DNA of 64,000 nucleotides from an uncultured Clostridia bacterium (GCA_934130595.1 CAKOYF010000005.1:1-64000), one strand, 5' to 3'; positions 26,571 through 36,150 are shown, counted from the stretch's first letter. Numbers and translations: made by a program. The notes: generated by a model not told the origin, from the letters alone.

Positions 26571-27545
26571 ATGTTAGAAAATTACATAAAACCATTAAAA
26601 ATAGGAAATGTTGAAGTAGAAAATAATGTTTTTTTAGCTCCAATGGCAGGAGTTACAGATATTCCTTTTAGAAAAATATGTAGAAAATTTAATCCAGGGC
26701 TTACATTTACAGAAATGGCTAGTACAAAAGCAATGGAATTTAATAGTGATAAAACCGAAAAAATATTACATGTAATGGAAGACGAAAGACCATCCGTTGT
26801 TCAAATTTTTGGTAGTGATAAAGATGTTATAAGAAATACAATTGAAAAATTAAATCAAGATGATACTATAGATATAATAGATATTAATATGGGATGTCCA
26901 GCTCCTAAATTAGTTAAAAATGGAGATGGTGCAGGATTACTTTTAGATTTAAAAAAAGTTGAAGAGATAATAAAAGAGGCAACTAGTATATCTAAAAAGC
27001 CAATAACTGTAAAAACTAGAAAAGGGTTTAATGATAATATAATAACTGCTGTTGAAGTAGCTAAAATATGTGAAAAGTATGGAGTTGCTATGATAACTGT
27101 TCATGGAAGAACACGTGAACAATACTATAGTGGTAAAGCAGATTTAGATATTATAAAAGCAGTTAAAGAGGCAGTAAGTATACCAGTAATTGGCAATGGA
27201 GATATTGTAGATTTAGAAAGTGCTGAAAAAATGTTTGAGTACACTGGATGTGATGGAATAATGATTGCAAGAGGAGCACAAGGAAACCCTTGGATATTTA
27301 AAACTATATTAGAAGGAAAAGAATATGTGCCATCTAATGAAGAAAGGCTTGAAATCATATTACAACATATAACCTATGCGCTTGAAAACGAAGAGAATCC
27401 AAAACAAGCAGTGTTAAAAATGAGAAAACATATAGCATGGTATTTAAAAGGAATGAAAAACAGTACATATATAAAAGATAGAATAAATAGAGAAGAAAAT
27501 ATAGAAGAAGTTAAGAAGATGCTTATAGAATTTTTTCACATCTAA
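26571..27545 (+). CDS. dusB: tRNA-dihydrouridine synthase (DusB/NifR3 type)
   Basis: FMN-dependent reduction of uridines in tRNA. The start at 26571 follows AAAAGGAG; an ATG at 26550 lies upstream of that site. The 324 residues begin with the flavin-binding LAPMAGVTDIPFRKICR, followed by FTEMAST, VQIFGSD, the catalytic-Cys region DINMGCPAPKLVKNGDGAGLL, TVHGRTREQYYSG and IPVIGNGDI, then a helical C-terminal domain. Which positions of tRNA it modifies cannot be read from the sequence. Confidence 0.95.
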   Translation: MLENYIKPLKIGNVEVENNVFLAPMAGVTDIPFRKICRKFNPGLTFTEMASTKAMEFNSDKTEKILHVMEDERPSVVQIFGSDKDVIRNTIEKLNQDDTIDIIDINMGCPAPKLVKNGDGAGLLLDLKKVEEIIKEATSISKKPITVKTRKGFNDNIITAVEVAKICEKYGVAMITVHGRTREQYYSGKADLDIIKAVKEAVSIPVIGNGDIVDLESAEKMFEYTGCDGIMIARGAQGNPWIFKTILEGKEYVPSNEERLEIILQHITYALENEENPKQAVLKMRKHIAWYLKGMKNSTYIKDRINREENIEEVKKMLIEFFHI

Positions 27546-27557
27546 TGCAAAATAAAT

Positions 27558-27586
27558 TTGACATAATATAGTAAAGATGGTATAAT
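27558..27586 (+). promoter_or_regulatory. Consensus sigma-A promoter of the unknown gene pair
   Basis: TTGACA (27558-27563), 17-bp spacer, TATAAT (27581-27586): a perfect consensus, the best in the window. Confidence 0.95.
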
Positions 27587-27607
27587 ATACAAGTCATTTA
27601 ATAGAGA

Positions 27608-27674
27608 GAGTACAAAATAATTTTTAGTACTATTTTTTGTATTATTAATATAGTATCGAAATATTTTAGTACTC
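27608..27674 (+). promoter_or_regulatory. Structured 5' leader with a terminator-like hairpin, possible attenuator
   Basis: GAGTAC (27608-27613) can pair with GTACT (27627-27631), which is followed by ATTTTTT, or with GTACTC (27669-27674) nearer the ribosome site. The choices are mutually exclusive. The pairings are short, so this is a suggestion only. Confidence 0.35.
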
Positions 27675-27698
27675 AAATTTAACTTAGGAGGAAGCAAC

Positions 27699-28181
27699 AT
27701 GAAATTACTAACTATTGATGATTATCCAGTTAAAGGAGTAAAGATTTTAAATGTAAAAGGAGAAGATTGTATATTATACTCATCATGTGATATAAATAAG
27801 AGTGATAACGAAAAAAGTATTTACATGATAAATATAAATACAGAAAAGAGAACTAAATTATGCAGATTTAATGAAAGTGAAAACATAAAAGATTATGCTA
27901 TTGACGGAGACTATATTTACATTATCTTTGATACGAAAGTTATTATGGCTAAGTTTATTTATGATTGGGACAAAATCAAATTAGTCAAAATTACTTCGGC
28001 AGTTGGAATTACTAGCTGTTATAAAATTGAAGATATAGAAGCATTAACTTTCTTAGAAAAAGAAAATTTTAAAGGTGAAACTGTAGATAAAATTTCTTCA
28101 AGTAAAGATTACGTTATTGTTGTATCTCACAAAAATAAAAAAGATACAAACACTATTATCAGAGTGTATGAAAGAGTATAA
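27699..28181 (+). CDS. Hypothetical protein (160 aa)
   Basis: I do not recognise this protein. It has no signal peptide or membrane segment. The sequence alternates short beta-strand-like stretches with Asp/Gly/Asn turns (VKGVKILNVKGEDC, IKDYAIDGDYIYIIFDT, DYVIVVSHKNKKDTN), as in blades of a beta-propeller, but only about three or four such units. AGGAGG precedes the ATG. It has a very strong promoter with a long leader and is followed after 35 bases by a second gene of the same style, so the two are probably one operon and may be distant relatives. Confidence 0.8.
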   Translation: MKLLTIDDYPVKGVKILNVKGEDCILYSSCDINKSDNEKSIYMININTEKRTKLCRFNESENIKDYAIDGDYIYIIFDTKVIMAKFIYDWDKIKLVKITSAVGITSCYKIEDIEALTFLEKENFKGETVDKISSSKDYVIVVSHKNKKDTNTIIRVYERV

Positions 28182-28216
28182 ATCTAGTTTTAAAGACATC
28201 TTAGGAGGACATTAAA

Positions 28217-28975
28217 ATGAAAGAAAAAAACAAAGGATTTATTGAAAGAGCAGTAAGAATGAATGTGAAGGGAAAAGAAAGAGTAATCTATGTATCTGGT
28301 AGAGGCAATACATATTCTTTATATATTATTTCAGATGGAAGTGTAAATCTAGATTCTTCACAATTAATGAGAAGTTACATTGGAACTACTCTAATTGACA
28401 CTGATGGAAAATATTTGTATGTTGCTAATTTTTCAAAATATATTAGCATATATAGATACAGCATTGTCATTAAAAGAGGAATGTATGTTCTGAAGAAAGA
28501 ATGGAAATTTGAAAGAAAAGCTGAAGAAAGATTATTAGATTTTATGGTAGCTAAAAATGGTAAGATCTGTTTTGAGATTGAAACCAAAGATAAATCTAAT
28601 TATTTTGAAATTTATAATGATAATTTTATTCATTATAATTATTTATATGGAATTCCTAAAGTACGTTATGGTAAATATGATTTGTTAACACCAGCACATT
28701 TACCAAGAGAAGTATTAAATTTCTTAGGAATTGAAGGAGAAATTTCAAGCAAAGAATCATTGTTTCCAGAAGCATTTTTATATGATGCACAAGATGATGA
28801 AAATATTATATTAAAAGATGAATATATTATTTTTCAAAAAGGTGGAGTTATATATAAATGTTTAGTTACATGTGATGTTATTACAAGTATATCTTTAAGT
28901 GGAAAAGATTTGATTGTTGTTGAAGATGGTAGAAAAATAACAATTCTTAACGATATTTATAGAAAATATGCATAA
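28217..28975 (+). CDS. Hypothetical protein (252 aa)
   Basis: I do not recognise this protein. Like the gene before it, it is cytoplasmic in appearance and built of short strands with turns (ERVIYVSGRGNTYSLYIISD, DTDGKYLYVANFSKYISIYR, DEYIIFQKGGVIYKCLV, GKDLIVVEDGRKITIL), which suggests a propeller-like or WD-like fold. A helical insertion lies around LLTPAHLPREVLNFLG. AGGAGG is present, and a terminator follows directly. Strong expression is likely; the role is open. Confidence 0.8.
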   Translation: MKEKNKGFIERAVRMNVKGKERVIYVSGRGNTYSLYIISDGSVNLDSSQLMRSYIGTTLIDTDGKYLYVANFSKYISIYRYSIVIKRGMYVLKKEWKFERKAEERLLDFMVAKNGKICFEIETKDKSNYFEIYNDNFIHYNYLYGIPKVRYGKYDLLTPAHLPREVLNFLGIEGEISSKESLFPEAFLYDAQDDENIILKDEYIIFQKGGVIYKCLVTCDVITSISLSGKDLIVVEDGRKITILNDIYRKYA

Positions 28976-28983
28976 ATATGTAG

Positions 28984-29014
28984 CACCCGAGACTAAAGTC
29001 TAGGGTGTTTTATT
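28984..29014 (+). terminator. Terminator of the unknown gene pair
   Basis: CACCCGAGACT (28984-28994) pairs with AGTCTAGGGTG (28997-29007) with one mismatch, followed by T-rich sequence. Confidence 0.85.
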
Positions 29015-29041
29015 GTTTTTTTGAGTGTAATTTGGTATAAT
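29013..29041 (+). promoter_or_regulatory. Promoter of the ylmH-mtaB operon
   Basis: A weak TTGTTT (29013-29018), 17-bp spacer, and TATAAT (29036-29041). The -35 box is in the T tract of the preceding terminator. Confidence 0.65.
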
Positions 29042-29067
29042 ATACGTGTTATATAGCGAGAAATAAT

Positions 29068-29874
29068 ATGATAGATAAAGGATTAAAGATAAAAATACTT
29101 GAAAATATAAAAGACAAAGATGAAAGAATAATGATATCTGGAGTTTTAGATAAAGCAATTAAATTTGAAAAAACAGATACATTAGCATATACTAATTTTT
29201 TAAATTTAAGTGAGCTAGATACTGCTAAGAAAATATTGGATTATTTTAAAGTAAAGTATGAAATATTTAGTGTTAATGAAAATATTGAAAAGAAAAACAT
29301 CTTTTTTATACCAGAATATTTAGAATATAAAAAAGATGATATATTTAAAGAAAGCATAGCATGTTTAAAAGTAATTCCAAATGTTAAAGGAAAATTACAA
29401 CATAAAGACTATATGGGAGCAATTTATTCACTTGGAGTAAAAAGAGAATTTATAGGAGATATAATTTTAAAAGAAGATAATGCATACTTTTTTTGTATGA
29501 AGAAAATAGAAGAATATTTTGTTTTAAATTTATCTAGTGTTGGAAAGCAAGAGGTTAGTACGGAAGAGATAGATATATTTAGTGATGAAGCAAAAGTAAT
29601 AGGTCCTAAATTTGAGTCAAAAGAATATATAGTACCATCACTAAGAGTAGATGCAATACTTAGTGAAGTATATAGTTTAAGTAGGAGTGAAGTAAAAGAG
29701 AAAATAGTAAAAGGAGATTTATATATAAATGATAGAAATATATTTTATCCTAGTACTATAGTAAATAGTAAAGATATTATTTCTTTTAGAAAATGTGGTA
29801 AATTTCAATATATAGAAGAAATAAGAAAAACTAAAAATTTAAATACAGTAATACGAATATGTAGATATTCATAG
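29068..29874 (+). CDS. ylmH: YlmH-type S4-domain RNA-binding protein
   Basis: The 268 residues end in an S4 RNA-binding domain (about 185-240, LRVDAILSEVYSLSRSEVKEKI and KGDLYINDRN). The N-terminal and middle part fit the YlmH family, including GAIYSLGVKREFIGDI. In Bacillus, YlmH sits near division genes and has been linked to rescue of stalled 50S-peptidyl-tRNA complexes; here the division genes are absent. Only a weak ribosome site (GCGAGAAA) precedes the ATG, on a leader of about 20 bases. mtaB follows after 18 bases. Confidence 0.87.
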   Translation: MIDKGLKIKILENIKDKDERIMISGVLDKAIKFEKTDTLAYTNFLNLSELDTAKKILDYFKVKYEIFSVNENIEKKNIFFIPEYLEYKKDDIFKESIACLKVIPNVKGKLQHKDYMGAIYSLGVKREFIGDIILKEDNAYFFCMKKIEEYFVLNLSSVGKQEVSTEEIDIFSDEAKVIGPKFESKEYIVPSLRVDAILSEVYSLSRSEVKEKIVKGDLYINDRNIFYPSTIVNSKDIISFRKCGKFQYIEEIRKTKNLNTVIRICRYS

Positions 29875-29892
29875 AAGAAGGAGAAAAGATAA

Positions 29893-31182
29893 ATGAGAGT
29901 AGCATTTTATACGCTAGGATGTAAAGTAAATCAATATGAAACTGATTTAATGATGAAGAGTTTTGTAGATAACGGATATGAGATTTGTGATTTTAAAGAT
30001 AAGGCAGATATATATGTAATAAATTCATGTAGTGTAACTAATATGTCTACTAGAAAAACAAGACAATATCTAAGTAGAGCTAAAAAAATGGGAGGAATTG
30101 TAGTACTTGCTGGTTGTTATGCTCAAGAAATAGATGATAATGAAAAACTAGCAAATGTAGATATAATAATAGGAAACCAAGAAAAAAATAACATTGTAAA
30201 AACAGTAGAAAATTATATTAATAATAAAGAGGAAAAAACATTATATAAGGTTACAAAAATAAATTCTGTAAAAAGATATGTTCAAGATGAAAAGCTAAAT
30301 AAAGGAAGAGAAATTAGAGAAAGTATAAAAATTGAAGATGGATGCAATAATTTCTGCTCATATTGTATTATTCCTTATGTAAGAGGTAGAGTTAGAAGTA
30401 GAAAAATAGATGATATAATTTCTGAAGTTAAATCTCTTGTTAAAAGTGGCGTTGGCGAAGTAGTTCTTGTTGGAATAGAAATAGCATCATATGGAAAAGA
30501 CCTAGAAGATGAAAATTTAAATATGATAGATGTAATAGAACAAGTAGCTAAAGTTGATGGATTAAAAAGAGTAAGATTAGGTTCAATTGAACCAAGAATT
30601 TTAACAGATGAAAATATAGAACGTTTAGCTAAAATAGAAAAGCTATGCCCACATTTTCATATATCAGTTCAAAGTTTAGATAATGCTGTGCTTAGAAGAA
30701 TGAACAGAAAATATACACGTGAAGATATATTTAAAATAGTAGATAAAATAAGAGAAGAGTTTGAAAATCCTGCATTTACTTGTGATATAATTGTTGGATT
30801 CCCAGGTGAGACAGATGAAGAGTTTGAAAATACAATTGCAGGAGTAAAACGTGTAGATTTTTACGAAGTACATGCATTTAAGTATTCAAAGAGAAAATGG
30901 ACTGTTGCAGCAAAAATGCCAGATCAAGTTGATGGAGTTATTGCACAACAAAGAAGTGAAGAATTAATAGCACTTGCTGAAAAATTAAAATACAAATATA
31001 TGGAAAATATGATTAATACAAAAACAAAGATTTTAGTAGAATCTAAAACAGAAGAATATGTCCAAGGGTATACACCAAACTATGTTATGGTCAAAGTCTA
31101 TACTAAAGAAGACTTATTAGGAAAAGAAATTGAAGTAACTTTGGACAAGATCGAAGGAGATTTTATGATTGGAAGAATATAG
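29893..31182 (+). CDS. mtaB: tRNA t6A37 methylthiotransferase MtaB
   Basis: Radical-SAM enzyme that adds a methylthio group to t6A37 of tRNAs. The 429 residues have an N-terminal UPF0004 domain with the auxiliary-cluster cysteines in LGCKVNQYETD, NSCSVTN and AGCYAQE; a radical-SAM CxxxCxxC in EDGCNNFCSYCIIPY; and a C-terminal TRAM-like segment. The LGCKVNQYE form and lack of an extended N terminus favour MtaB over MiaB or RimO. AAGGAG precedes the ATG. It forms an RNA-modification/ribosome pair with ylmH. Confidence 0.94.
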   Translation: MRVAFYTLGCKVNQYETDLMMKSFVDNGYEICDFKDKADIYVINSCSVTNMSTRKTRQYLSRAKKMGGIVVLAGCYAQEIDDNEKLANVDIIIGNQEKNNIVKTVENYINNKEEKTLYKVTKINSVKRYVQDEKLNKGREIRESIKIEDGCNNFCSYCIIPYVRGRVRSRKIDDIISEVKSLVKSGVGEVVLVGIEIASYGKDLEDENLNMIDVIEQVAKVDGLKRVRLGSIEPRILTDENIERLAKIEKLCPHFHISVQSLDNAVLRRMNRKYTREDIFKIVDKIREEFENPAFTCDIIVGFPGETDEEFENTIAGVKRVDFYEVHAFKYSKRKWTVAAKMPDQVDGVIAQQRSEELIALAEKLKYKYMENMINTKTKILVESKTEEYVQGYTPNYVMVKVYTKEDLLGKEIEVTLDKIEGDFMIGRI

Positions 31183-31191
31183 AGCTTTATC

Positions 31192-31220
31192 TTGAAAAAA
31201 GACTAAAAAAGTTATATAAT
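31192..31220 (+). promoter_or_regulatory. Promoter of the DUF4321-mreBCD-PBP2 operon
   Basis: TTGAAA (31192-31197), 17-bp spacer, TATAAT (31215-31220). Confidence 0.85.
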
Positions 31221-31252
31221 CTGTAAGAGGTAAAATTTGGAGGTATTGATAT

Positions 31253-31510
31253 ATGAGAAAAGCATTAATAATAATATTATGTGCATTAGGGCTATTTGTA
31301 GGAGTTATTATCGGAGATCAAATGGCAGGAACAGCAGTAAATTGGCTATCTTTAGGAAGCAGTATTGGTTTAGATAACCCAATAGTACTAAATTTAGGTG
31401 TTATAAAATTAACACTTGGATTTTGGTGCAAAATAAATATCGGTGGAGTAATCGGACTAATATTATTTGCAGTATTAGCAAAATGGATTACAGGATGGCT
31501 AAAAATATAA
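31253..31510 (+). CDS. DUF4321 membrane protein
   Basis: A small protein of 85 residues with two hydrophobic helices (about 4-22 and 63-80) flanking a conserved middle (VLNLGVIKLTLGFWCKINIGGVIGL in part), the pattern of DUF4321, often found next to shape-determining genes in Clostridia. GGAGGT precedes the ATG. It is the first gene of the mre operon, 21 bases before mreB, so a role in elongation or envelope assembly is plausible but unproven. Confidence 0.88.
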   Translation: MRKALIIILCALGLFVGVIIGDQMAGTAVNWLSLGSSIGLDNPIVLNLGVIKLTLGFWCKINIGGVIGLILFAVLAKWITGWLKI

Positions 31511-31531
31511 AACACGAGAAGGAGAGGGAAT

Positions 31532-32548
31532 ATGAAATCATTATCAAAGGAAATAGGAATAGATTTAGGAACATCGTATACTAGAATAAGCGTTAGAGGA
31601 AGAGGAACAGTTTTATCTGAACCTACAGTGGTTGCAATAAACAAGATTACAGGAGAAATTCTTGCAGTTGGAAATCAAGCAAAGGAAATGTTAGGAAGAA
31701 CTCCAGATAGTATAGTTGCAGTAAAACCATTAAAAGATGGAATTATTGCAGATTTTGAGGCAACTAGGATGCTAATACAAAATTTGGTGTATAGAGTTGT
31801 ACCAAAGAGTCTTTTTTATAAGCCAAAAATGGTAATAACAATTCCTTCTTCAATAACAGATGTTGAAGAAAGAGCAGTTGAAGGAGTAGGATATAAAGCT
31901 GGTGCAAAAGCTGTTTATCTAATGGAAGAAGTTATGGCTGCAGCTATAGGCGCAGGACTACCAATAGATAGACCAGAAGGCTGTATGATAGTAGATATAG
32001 GTGGAGGAACATCTGAAATTGCAGTTTTATCTCTTGGAGGAATAGTAACTGAAAATTCAGTAAAAGTAGCAGGAGATAAATTAGATAGAGATATTGTTGA
32101 ATATATAAGAACAAAATTTAATGTATTAATTGGTTTAACAGAAGCAGAAGAAATAAAAAAACAAATAGGTACTGCAAGTTCTGCAATGACAGAAGAAAAA
32201 GTTAGTGTAAAGGGAAGAAATTTATCTACAGGATTACCTGAAACAGTAACTGTAACAACATTAGACATAAATGATGCTATAAAAGATTCACTTGAAATAA
32301 TTTTAAAAGCAATAAAAATAACTTTAGAAAATACACCACCAGAGCTTTCATCAGATATTATGAGTAAAGGGATTGTTCTATGTGGAAGTGGTGCGCTATT
32401 AAAAAATATTGATAGATATATAAACGAACAAACAGGAATACCTGTATTTATTGCTGAATCTCCAAGTGAATGTGTTTCAAGAGGTGTAGCAATGTCACTT
32501 GAAAATATAGAAGTACTAAAAAAATCTGTAAAAAGCAGAAGAATATAA
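31532..32548 (+). CDS. mreB: Rod shape-determining protein MreB
   Basis: Actin-like, membrane-associated filament protein that guides lateral wall synthesis. The 338 residues show the actin-fold signatures: EIGIDLGTSYTRI (phosphate 1), IVDIGGGTSEIAVLSLGG (phosphate 2), and GIVLCGSGALLKNIDRY (adenosine). The middle part ISVRGRGTVLSEPTVVAI is typical of Firmicutes MreB. AAGGAGAGG precedes the ATG. Followed by mreC, mreD and PBP2 as in many rod-shaped bacteria. It could be an Mbl-like paralogue if another copy exists elsewhere. Confidence 0.95.
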   Translation: MKSLSKEIGIDLGTSYTRISVRGRGTVLSEPTVVAINKITGEILAVGNQAKEMLGRTPDSIVAVKPLKDGIIADFEATRMLIQNLVYRVVPKSLFYKPKMVITIPSSITDVEERAVEGVGYKAGAKAVYLMEEVMAAAIGAGLPIDRPEGCMIVDIGGGTSEIAVLSLGGIVTENSVKVAGDKLDRDIVEYIRTKFNVLIGLTEAEEIKKQIGTASSAMTEEKVSVKGRNLSTGLPETVTVTTLDINDAIKDSLEIILKAIKITLENTPPELSSDIMSKGIVLCGSGALLKNIDRYINEQTGIPVFIAESPSECVSRGVAMSLENIEVLKKSVKSRRI

Positions 32549-32620
32549 TGAGAAAATAGTTGTTTAATAATTGATTTTATTGAACATAATAATACAAAGA
32601 AGAAAAAAAGGATAGATGAA

Positions 32621-33457
32621 ATGGATTACGGAATAGACTTTTCAAATAATACTCAAAAAAGAAAAAAGAAAATAATTTTTATTATAATTTTCTCTATTTT
32701 AGTTATAATGTTTGTAGCTTTTTTCTTCAGAAAAAGCAATAATAAAGTTGTATCATCAGTAGCTACATTTGTTTCTAAACCAATTAATGTAGTATATAGT
32801 GCAATATATAAGGTAACTAATTCTCAAAGCTCAGACATTGAAGAATTAAGAGCTCAAAATGAAGAATTAAAAAAAGAAAATGAGCAATTAAAAATTCAAG
32901 CATTAGAATCTCAAAAGATAATAGATGAAAATACAACATTAAAAGAAATGGTAAATATCCAAAAAAAGTATCAACATTATAATACAGTAATGGCTAATAT
33001 AATATATAGAGAACATGATAATTGGACACAAACATTTACAATTGATGTAGGATCTAATGATGGAATAGAACTAAATCAAACAGTAGTGCATGAAGATGGA
33101 CTTGTAGGATATATATCTAGTGTTAAAGAAACAACTTCTGTTGTTACTACAATATTAGATGCATCCTCTTCAGTTAGTGTAAATATTAGTACAATAAACG
33201 AACCAGCTGTAGTAAATGGAGATCTAGAATTAAAATCTAAGAATAGATTAAAATTAACATATATACCACTTGATACAGAAATAGCAGTATCAGATATGTT
33301 GTATACATCAGGAATTGGTGTTATGTATCCAAGTTCAATTCCTGTAGGAAGAATTGTTGAAATAGTAAATAGTAAAAATGATGTTAACAGATATGCTTTA
33401 GTAGAGCCTAGTGTTAATATAAGCAAAATATCTGAAGTGGCTGTAATAGTAAATTAG
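32621..33457 (+). CDS. mreC: Cell-shape protein MreC
   Basis: The 278-residue bitopic protein has a basic N terminus, one membrane segment (about 17-38, IIFIIIFSILVIMFVAFF), a coiled coil (about 68-105, EELRAQNEELKKENEQLK) and the outer beta-rich domain with HDNWTQTFTIDVGSNDGIE and GLVGYISSVKETTS. MreC activates PBP2-RodA. An ATG at 32616 is out of frame with a nearby stop, so 32621 is the start. Confidence 0.95.
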   Translation: MDYGIDFSNNTQKRKKKIIFIIIFSILVIMFVAFFFRKSNNKVVSSVATFVSKPINVVYSAIYKVTNSQSSDIEELRAQNEELKKENEQLKIQALESQKIIDENTTLKEMVNIQKKYQHYNTVMANIIYREHDNWTQTFTIDVGSNDGIELNQTVVHEDGLVGYISSVKETTSVVTTILDASSSVSVNISTINEPAVVNGDLELKSKNRLKLTYIPLDTEIAVSDMLYTSGIGVMYPSSIPVGRIVEIVNSKNDVNRYALVEPSVNISKISEVAVIVN

Positions 33458-33468
33458 GAGAATAGGCA

Positions 33469-33984
33469 ATGCAAAAGATATTAAAAGTAATTATTACTAT
33501 AGCACTATTTATTATTTCATTATTAGTTCAATTATTTATATTTGATAATATGAACTTATTTGGGGTAAAACCTAATATCCTATTAATATCAATTATAGTA
33601 GTAGGATTATATACAAATATATATGCTAGTACAATTTATGCTTTTATATTGGGAATTATTGTGGACTTGATTTTTGGAAGTTCAGGAATGTTTACAATTT
33701 CTTATACAATTATAGGTATGATAATAGGATTTGTAGGCGACGATTACATGAAAGAGAATTATTTGTCAATAATAATTCTTACAGCATTAAGTGTAGTGAT
33801 ATTTGAAGTAATACAGTATTTTCAAAGTATGATTATAGCTTCTAATTATATAAGCATATTATTTTTATTAAAACAATTGATACTTAGTATATTGTTAAAT
33901 GTAGCATTAGTCTTTATTTTATGTTTTACATTTGGAAAATTGTTACAATATACAGATAAAAAACAAAATAGAATTTATTGGTAG
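33469..33984 (+). CDS. mreD: Cell-shape protein MreD
   Basis: A 171-residue integral membrane protein with about five or six helices, matching MreD in length, hydropathy and position between mreC and PBP2. Recognisable parts are FDNMNLFGVKPNILL and FILGIIVDLIFGSSG. It belongs to the elongasome. TTAGGAG-type bases lie in the 12-base gap after mreC. Confidence 0.92.
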   Translation: MQKILKVIITIALFIISLLVQLFIFDNMNLFGVKPNILLISIIVVGLYTNIYASTIYAFILGIIVDLIFGSSGMFTISYTIIGMIIGFVGDDYMKENYLSIIILTALSVVIFEVIQYFQSMIIASNYISILFLLKQLILSILLNVALVFILCFTFGKLLQYTDKKQNRIYW

Positions 33985-34002
33985 AAAAAAGGAGGGGGCA
34001 AG

Positions 34003-36117
34003 TTGGAATTTCTTAAATCAAAATTAGAAAAAATAATGGAGATATTGGAAAATAGAGAACTTGTACTCTCTATTATTTTATGCATTATAGCCATTATATT
34101 TGTTATTCAATTATTTAATATTCAAATAATTAATGGTGCTTCTTATAGAGAGCAAGCTGAAAATAAGATAGTAAGAACAGAATCAATATCTGCTTCTAGA
34201 GGCGAGATTTATGATAGAAACGGTGTATTACTTGCTACAAATAAATTAACATATAATATTGAATTTTATAGAACAAAAGTAGGTACAGACCTTACTAATA
34301 ATGCAATCAAAGACTTAGTAGATATATTAGAATCTAATGGTGATAGTGTATATTCTACTTTCCCAATAAATAATAGTTTAGATAATTTTTCAGATGAATA
34401 CTTAGAAGATGAAGAATTAAAAAATACATTTTTAAGCAAAATAAAGTTAGATTCTAGTGCAAGTTTTAATGATGTAATAGATTATTACACCAAACTATAT
34501 GCAATAGAAGACTTTGAATATGAAGATAAAATAAAGATAATAAAAGTAAAATATGAAGCAAACTTAAACGGATATTCATTATTTAATAGTGCAATTATAG
34601 CAAAGAATATATCTAAAAATTCAGTAGCTCAAATTGAAGAGCAAAAAAGTAAATTGTATGGATTTAATATAGTGTCTGTTCCTCAAAGATATTATATTTC
34701 AGATGATTTTGCATGTCATATTTTAGGATATGTTAGTAAGATTAATACAACTGAGTATTCAAAATTAAAAGATGGTGGATATACAATAAATAGTATGATA
34801 GGTAAAGCTGGCGTTGAAGAATCAATGGAAAATTACTTAAAAGGTATTGATGGAGTAAAAAAAGTAGTAACAGATTCTTTAGGTAATGTTACCTCAGAAA
34901 CAGTTACTAAAGAGGCTGAGTCTGGCAATAATGTAACTTTAACTATAGATTATAGAATACAAAACGTCGTTGAAAATGCTTTAAAAAGCACATTACAAAA
35001 TCTACAAAGTGGAGCATTAAGTAAAAATCCAATACCAGAGGCACAATCTGGTAGCTGTGTTGTATTAGATGTTGAAACAGGTGAAGTGCTAGCAATGGCA
35101 AGCTACCCTATATATAATATAAATAGTTTTGTTAATGGAATTAAAACAGAGCAATGGAATAGTCTAATAAATGATGTCCAAAAGCCAATGTTTAATAGGG
35201 CAATTTCAGGTACATATTCTCCAGGATCAACATATAAAATGTTGATGGGAATAGCAGGACTTGAAGCAGGTGGAATTACAGTTGATGAACTTTATACAGA
35301 CCCAGGAATTTATCCATATGCTTATCAGCCAAAATGTTGGATATATACTGCTCATCATATAACACATGGAACAATTAATCTTGCAGGTGCTTTAAAAGGA
35401 TCATGTAATAGCTATTTTTATGAAGTAGGTAGAAGAATTGGTATAGAAGAAATTGTTAAATGGGCAAAAAATTTCGGATTGGGACAAAAAACTGGAATAG
35501 AGCTTTCAGGAGAAGCTTCTGGAAATATTGCAGGGGACGGAGCAAAAACTTGGTCATTAGGTGATACACTTTCAGCATCAATTGGACAGTCAACAAACCT
35601 ATTTACACCAATACAGCTAGCAAATTATATTTCTGCAATAGCAAATGGAGGTACTCTAAATAAAGTATCTTTAATAAAAAATGTCGGAAATGATATAAAA
35701 TCAGTATCATTAAGTGATGTGGCAAACTATAGTAAAGAATTTACTGGTGTAGATTTTAAAACTAAAGAATTAAATATAGATAGTAGCTATATAAATGCTA
35801 TTAAAGAAGGAATGTATGCTGTTACTACTGAAACTGGTGGTACTGCAGCAGATATCTTTGCAGATAGTAAAGTTGAAGTTGCTGGAAAAACAGGTACTGC
35901 ACAAGTATCATCAGGAGCTAATAACGCAATATTTGTAGGTTTTGCTCCATACGATAATCCTAAAATTGCAGTTGTAGCTATTGTTGAGCATGGAGATGAA
36001 GGATATTACCTAGCTCCAATGGTAAAAGAAATTACTAATGCATATTTTGATATTTATACAAATGATGCACAAAAGGAAAAAACACAAGATATAGTGTTAA
36101 ATAAAATAGAATTTTAG
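34003..36117 (+). CDS. mrdA: Penicillin-binding protein 2, elongation transpeptidase
   Basis: Class B PBP that cross-links peptidoglycan with RodA. It starts at TTG 34003 after GGAGGGGG. The 704 residues have one membrane helix (about 20-42), the dimerisation region with ASRGEIYDRNG, and the transpeptidase domain with Ser409-x-x-Lys412 (GSTYK), Ser467-Cys-Asn469 and Lys629-Thr-Gly631. It is the last gene of the mre operon, so this is the elongation-type PBP rather than the septal one. Confidence 0.95.
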   Translation: MEFLKSKLEKIMEILENRELVLSIILCIIAIIFVIQLFNIQIINGASYREQAENKIVRTESISASRGEIYDRNGVLLATNKLTYNIEFYRTKVGTDLTNNAIKDLVDILESNGDSVYSTFPINNSLDNFSDEYLEDEELKNTFLSKIKLDSSASFNDVIDYYTKLYAIEDFEYEDKIKIIKVKYEANLNGYSLFNSAIIAKNISKNSVAQIEEQKSKLYGFNIVSVPQRYYISDDFACHILGYVSKINTTEYSKLKDGGYTINSMIGKAGVEESMENYLKGIDGVKKVVTDSLGNVTSETVTKEAESGNNVTLTIDYRIQNVVENALKSTLQNLQSGALSKNPIPEAQSGSCVVLDVETGEVLAMASYPIYNINSFVNGIKTEQWNSLINDVQKPMFNRAISGTYSPGSTYKMLMGIAGLEAGGITVDELYTDPGIYPYAYQPKCWIYTAHHITHGTINLAGALKGSCNSYFYEVGRRIGIEEIVKWAKNFGLGQKTGIELSGEASGNIAGDGAKTWSLGDTLSASIGQSTNLFTPIQLANYISAIANGGTLNKVSLIKNVGNDIKSVSLSDVANYSKEFTGVDFKTKELNIDSSYINAIKEGMYAVTTETGGTAADIFADSKVEVAGKTGTAQVSSGANNAIFVGFAPYDNPKIAVVAIVEHGDEGYYLAPMVKEITNAYFDIYTNDAQKEKTQDIVLNKIEF

Positions 36118-36148
36118 AAATTAGTTTTTACGGCTAATTTCTTTTTTT
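36117..36148 (+). terminator. Terminator of the mre operon
   Basis: GAAATTAG (from the last base of the stop codon) pairs with CTAATTTC (36134-36141), followed by seven T. Confidence 0.85.
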
Positions 36149-36150
36149 AT

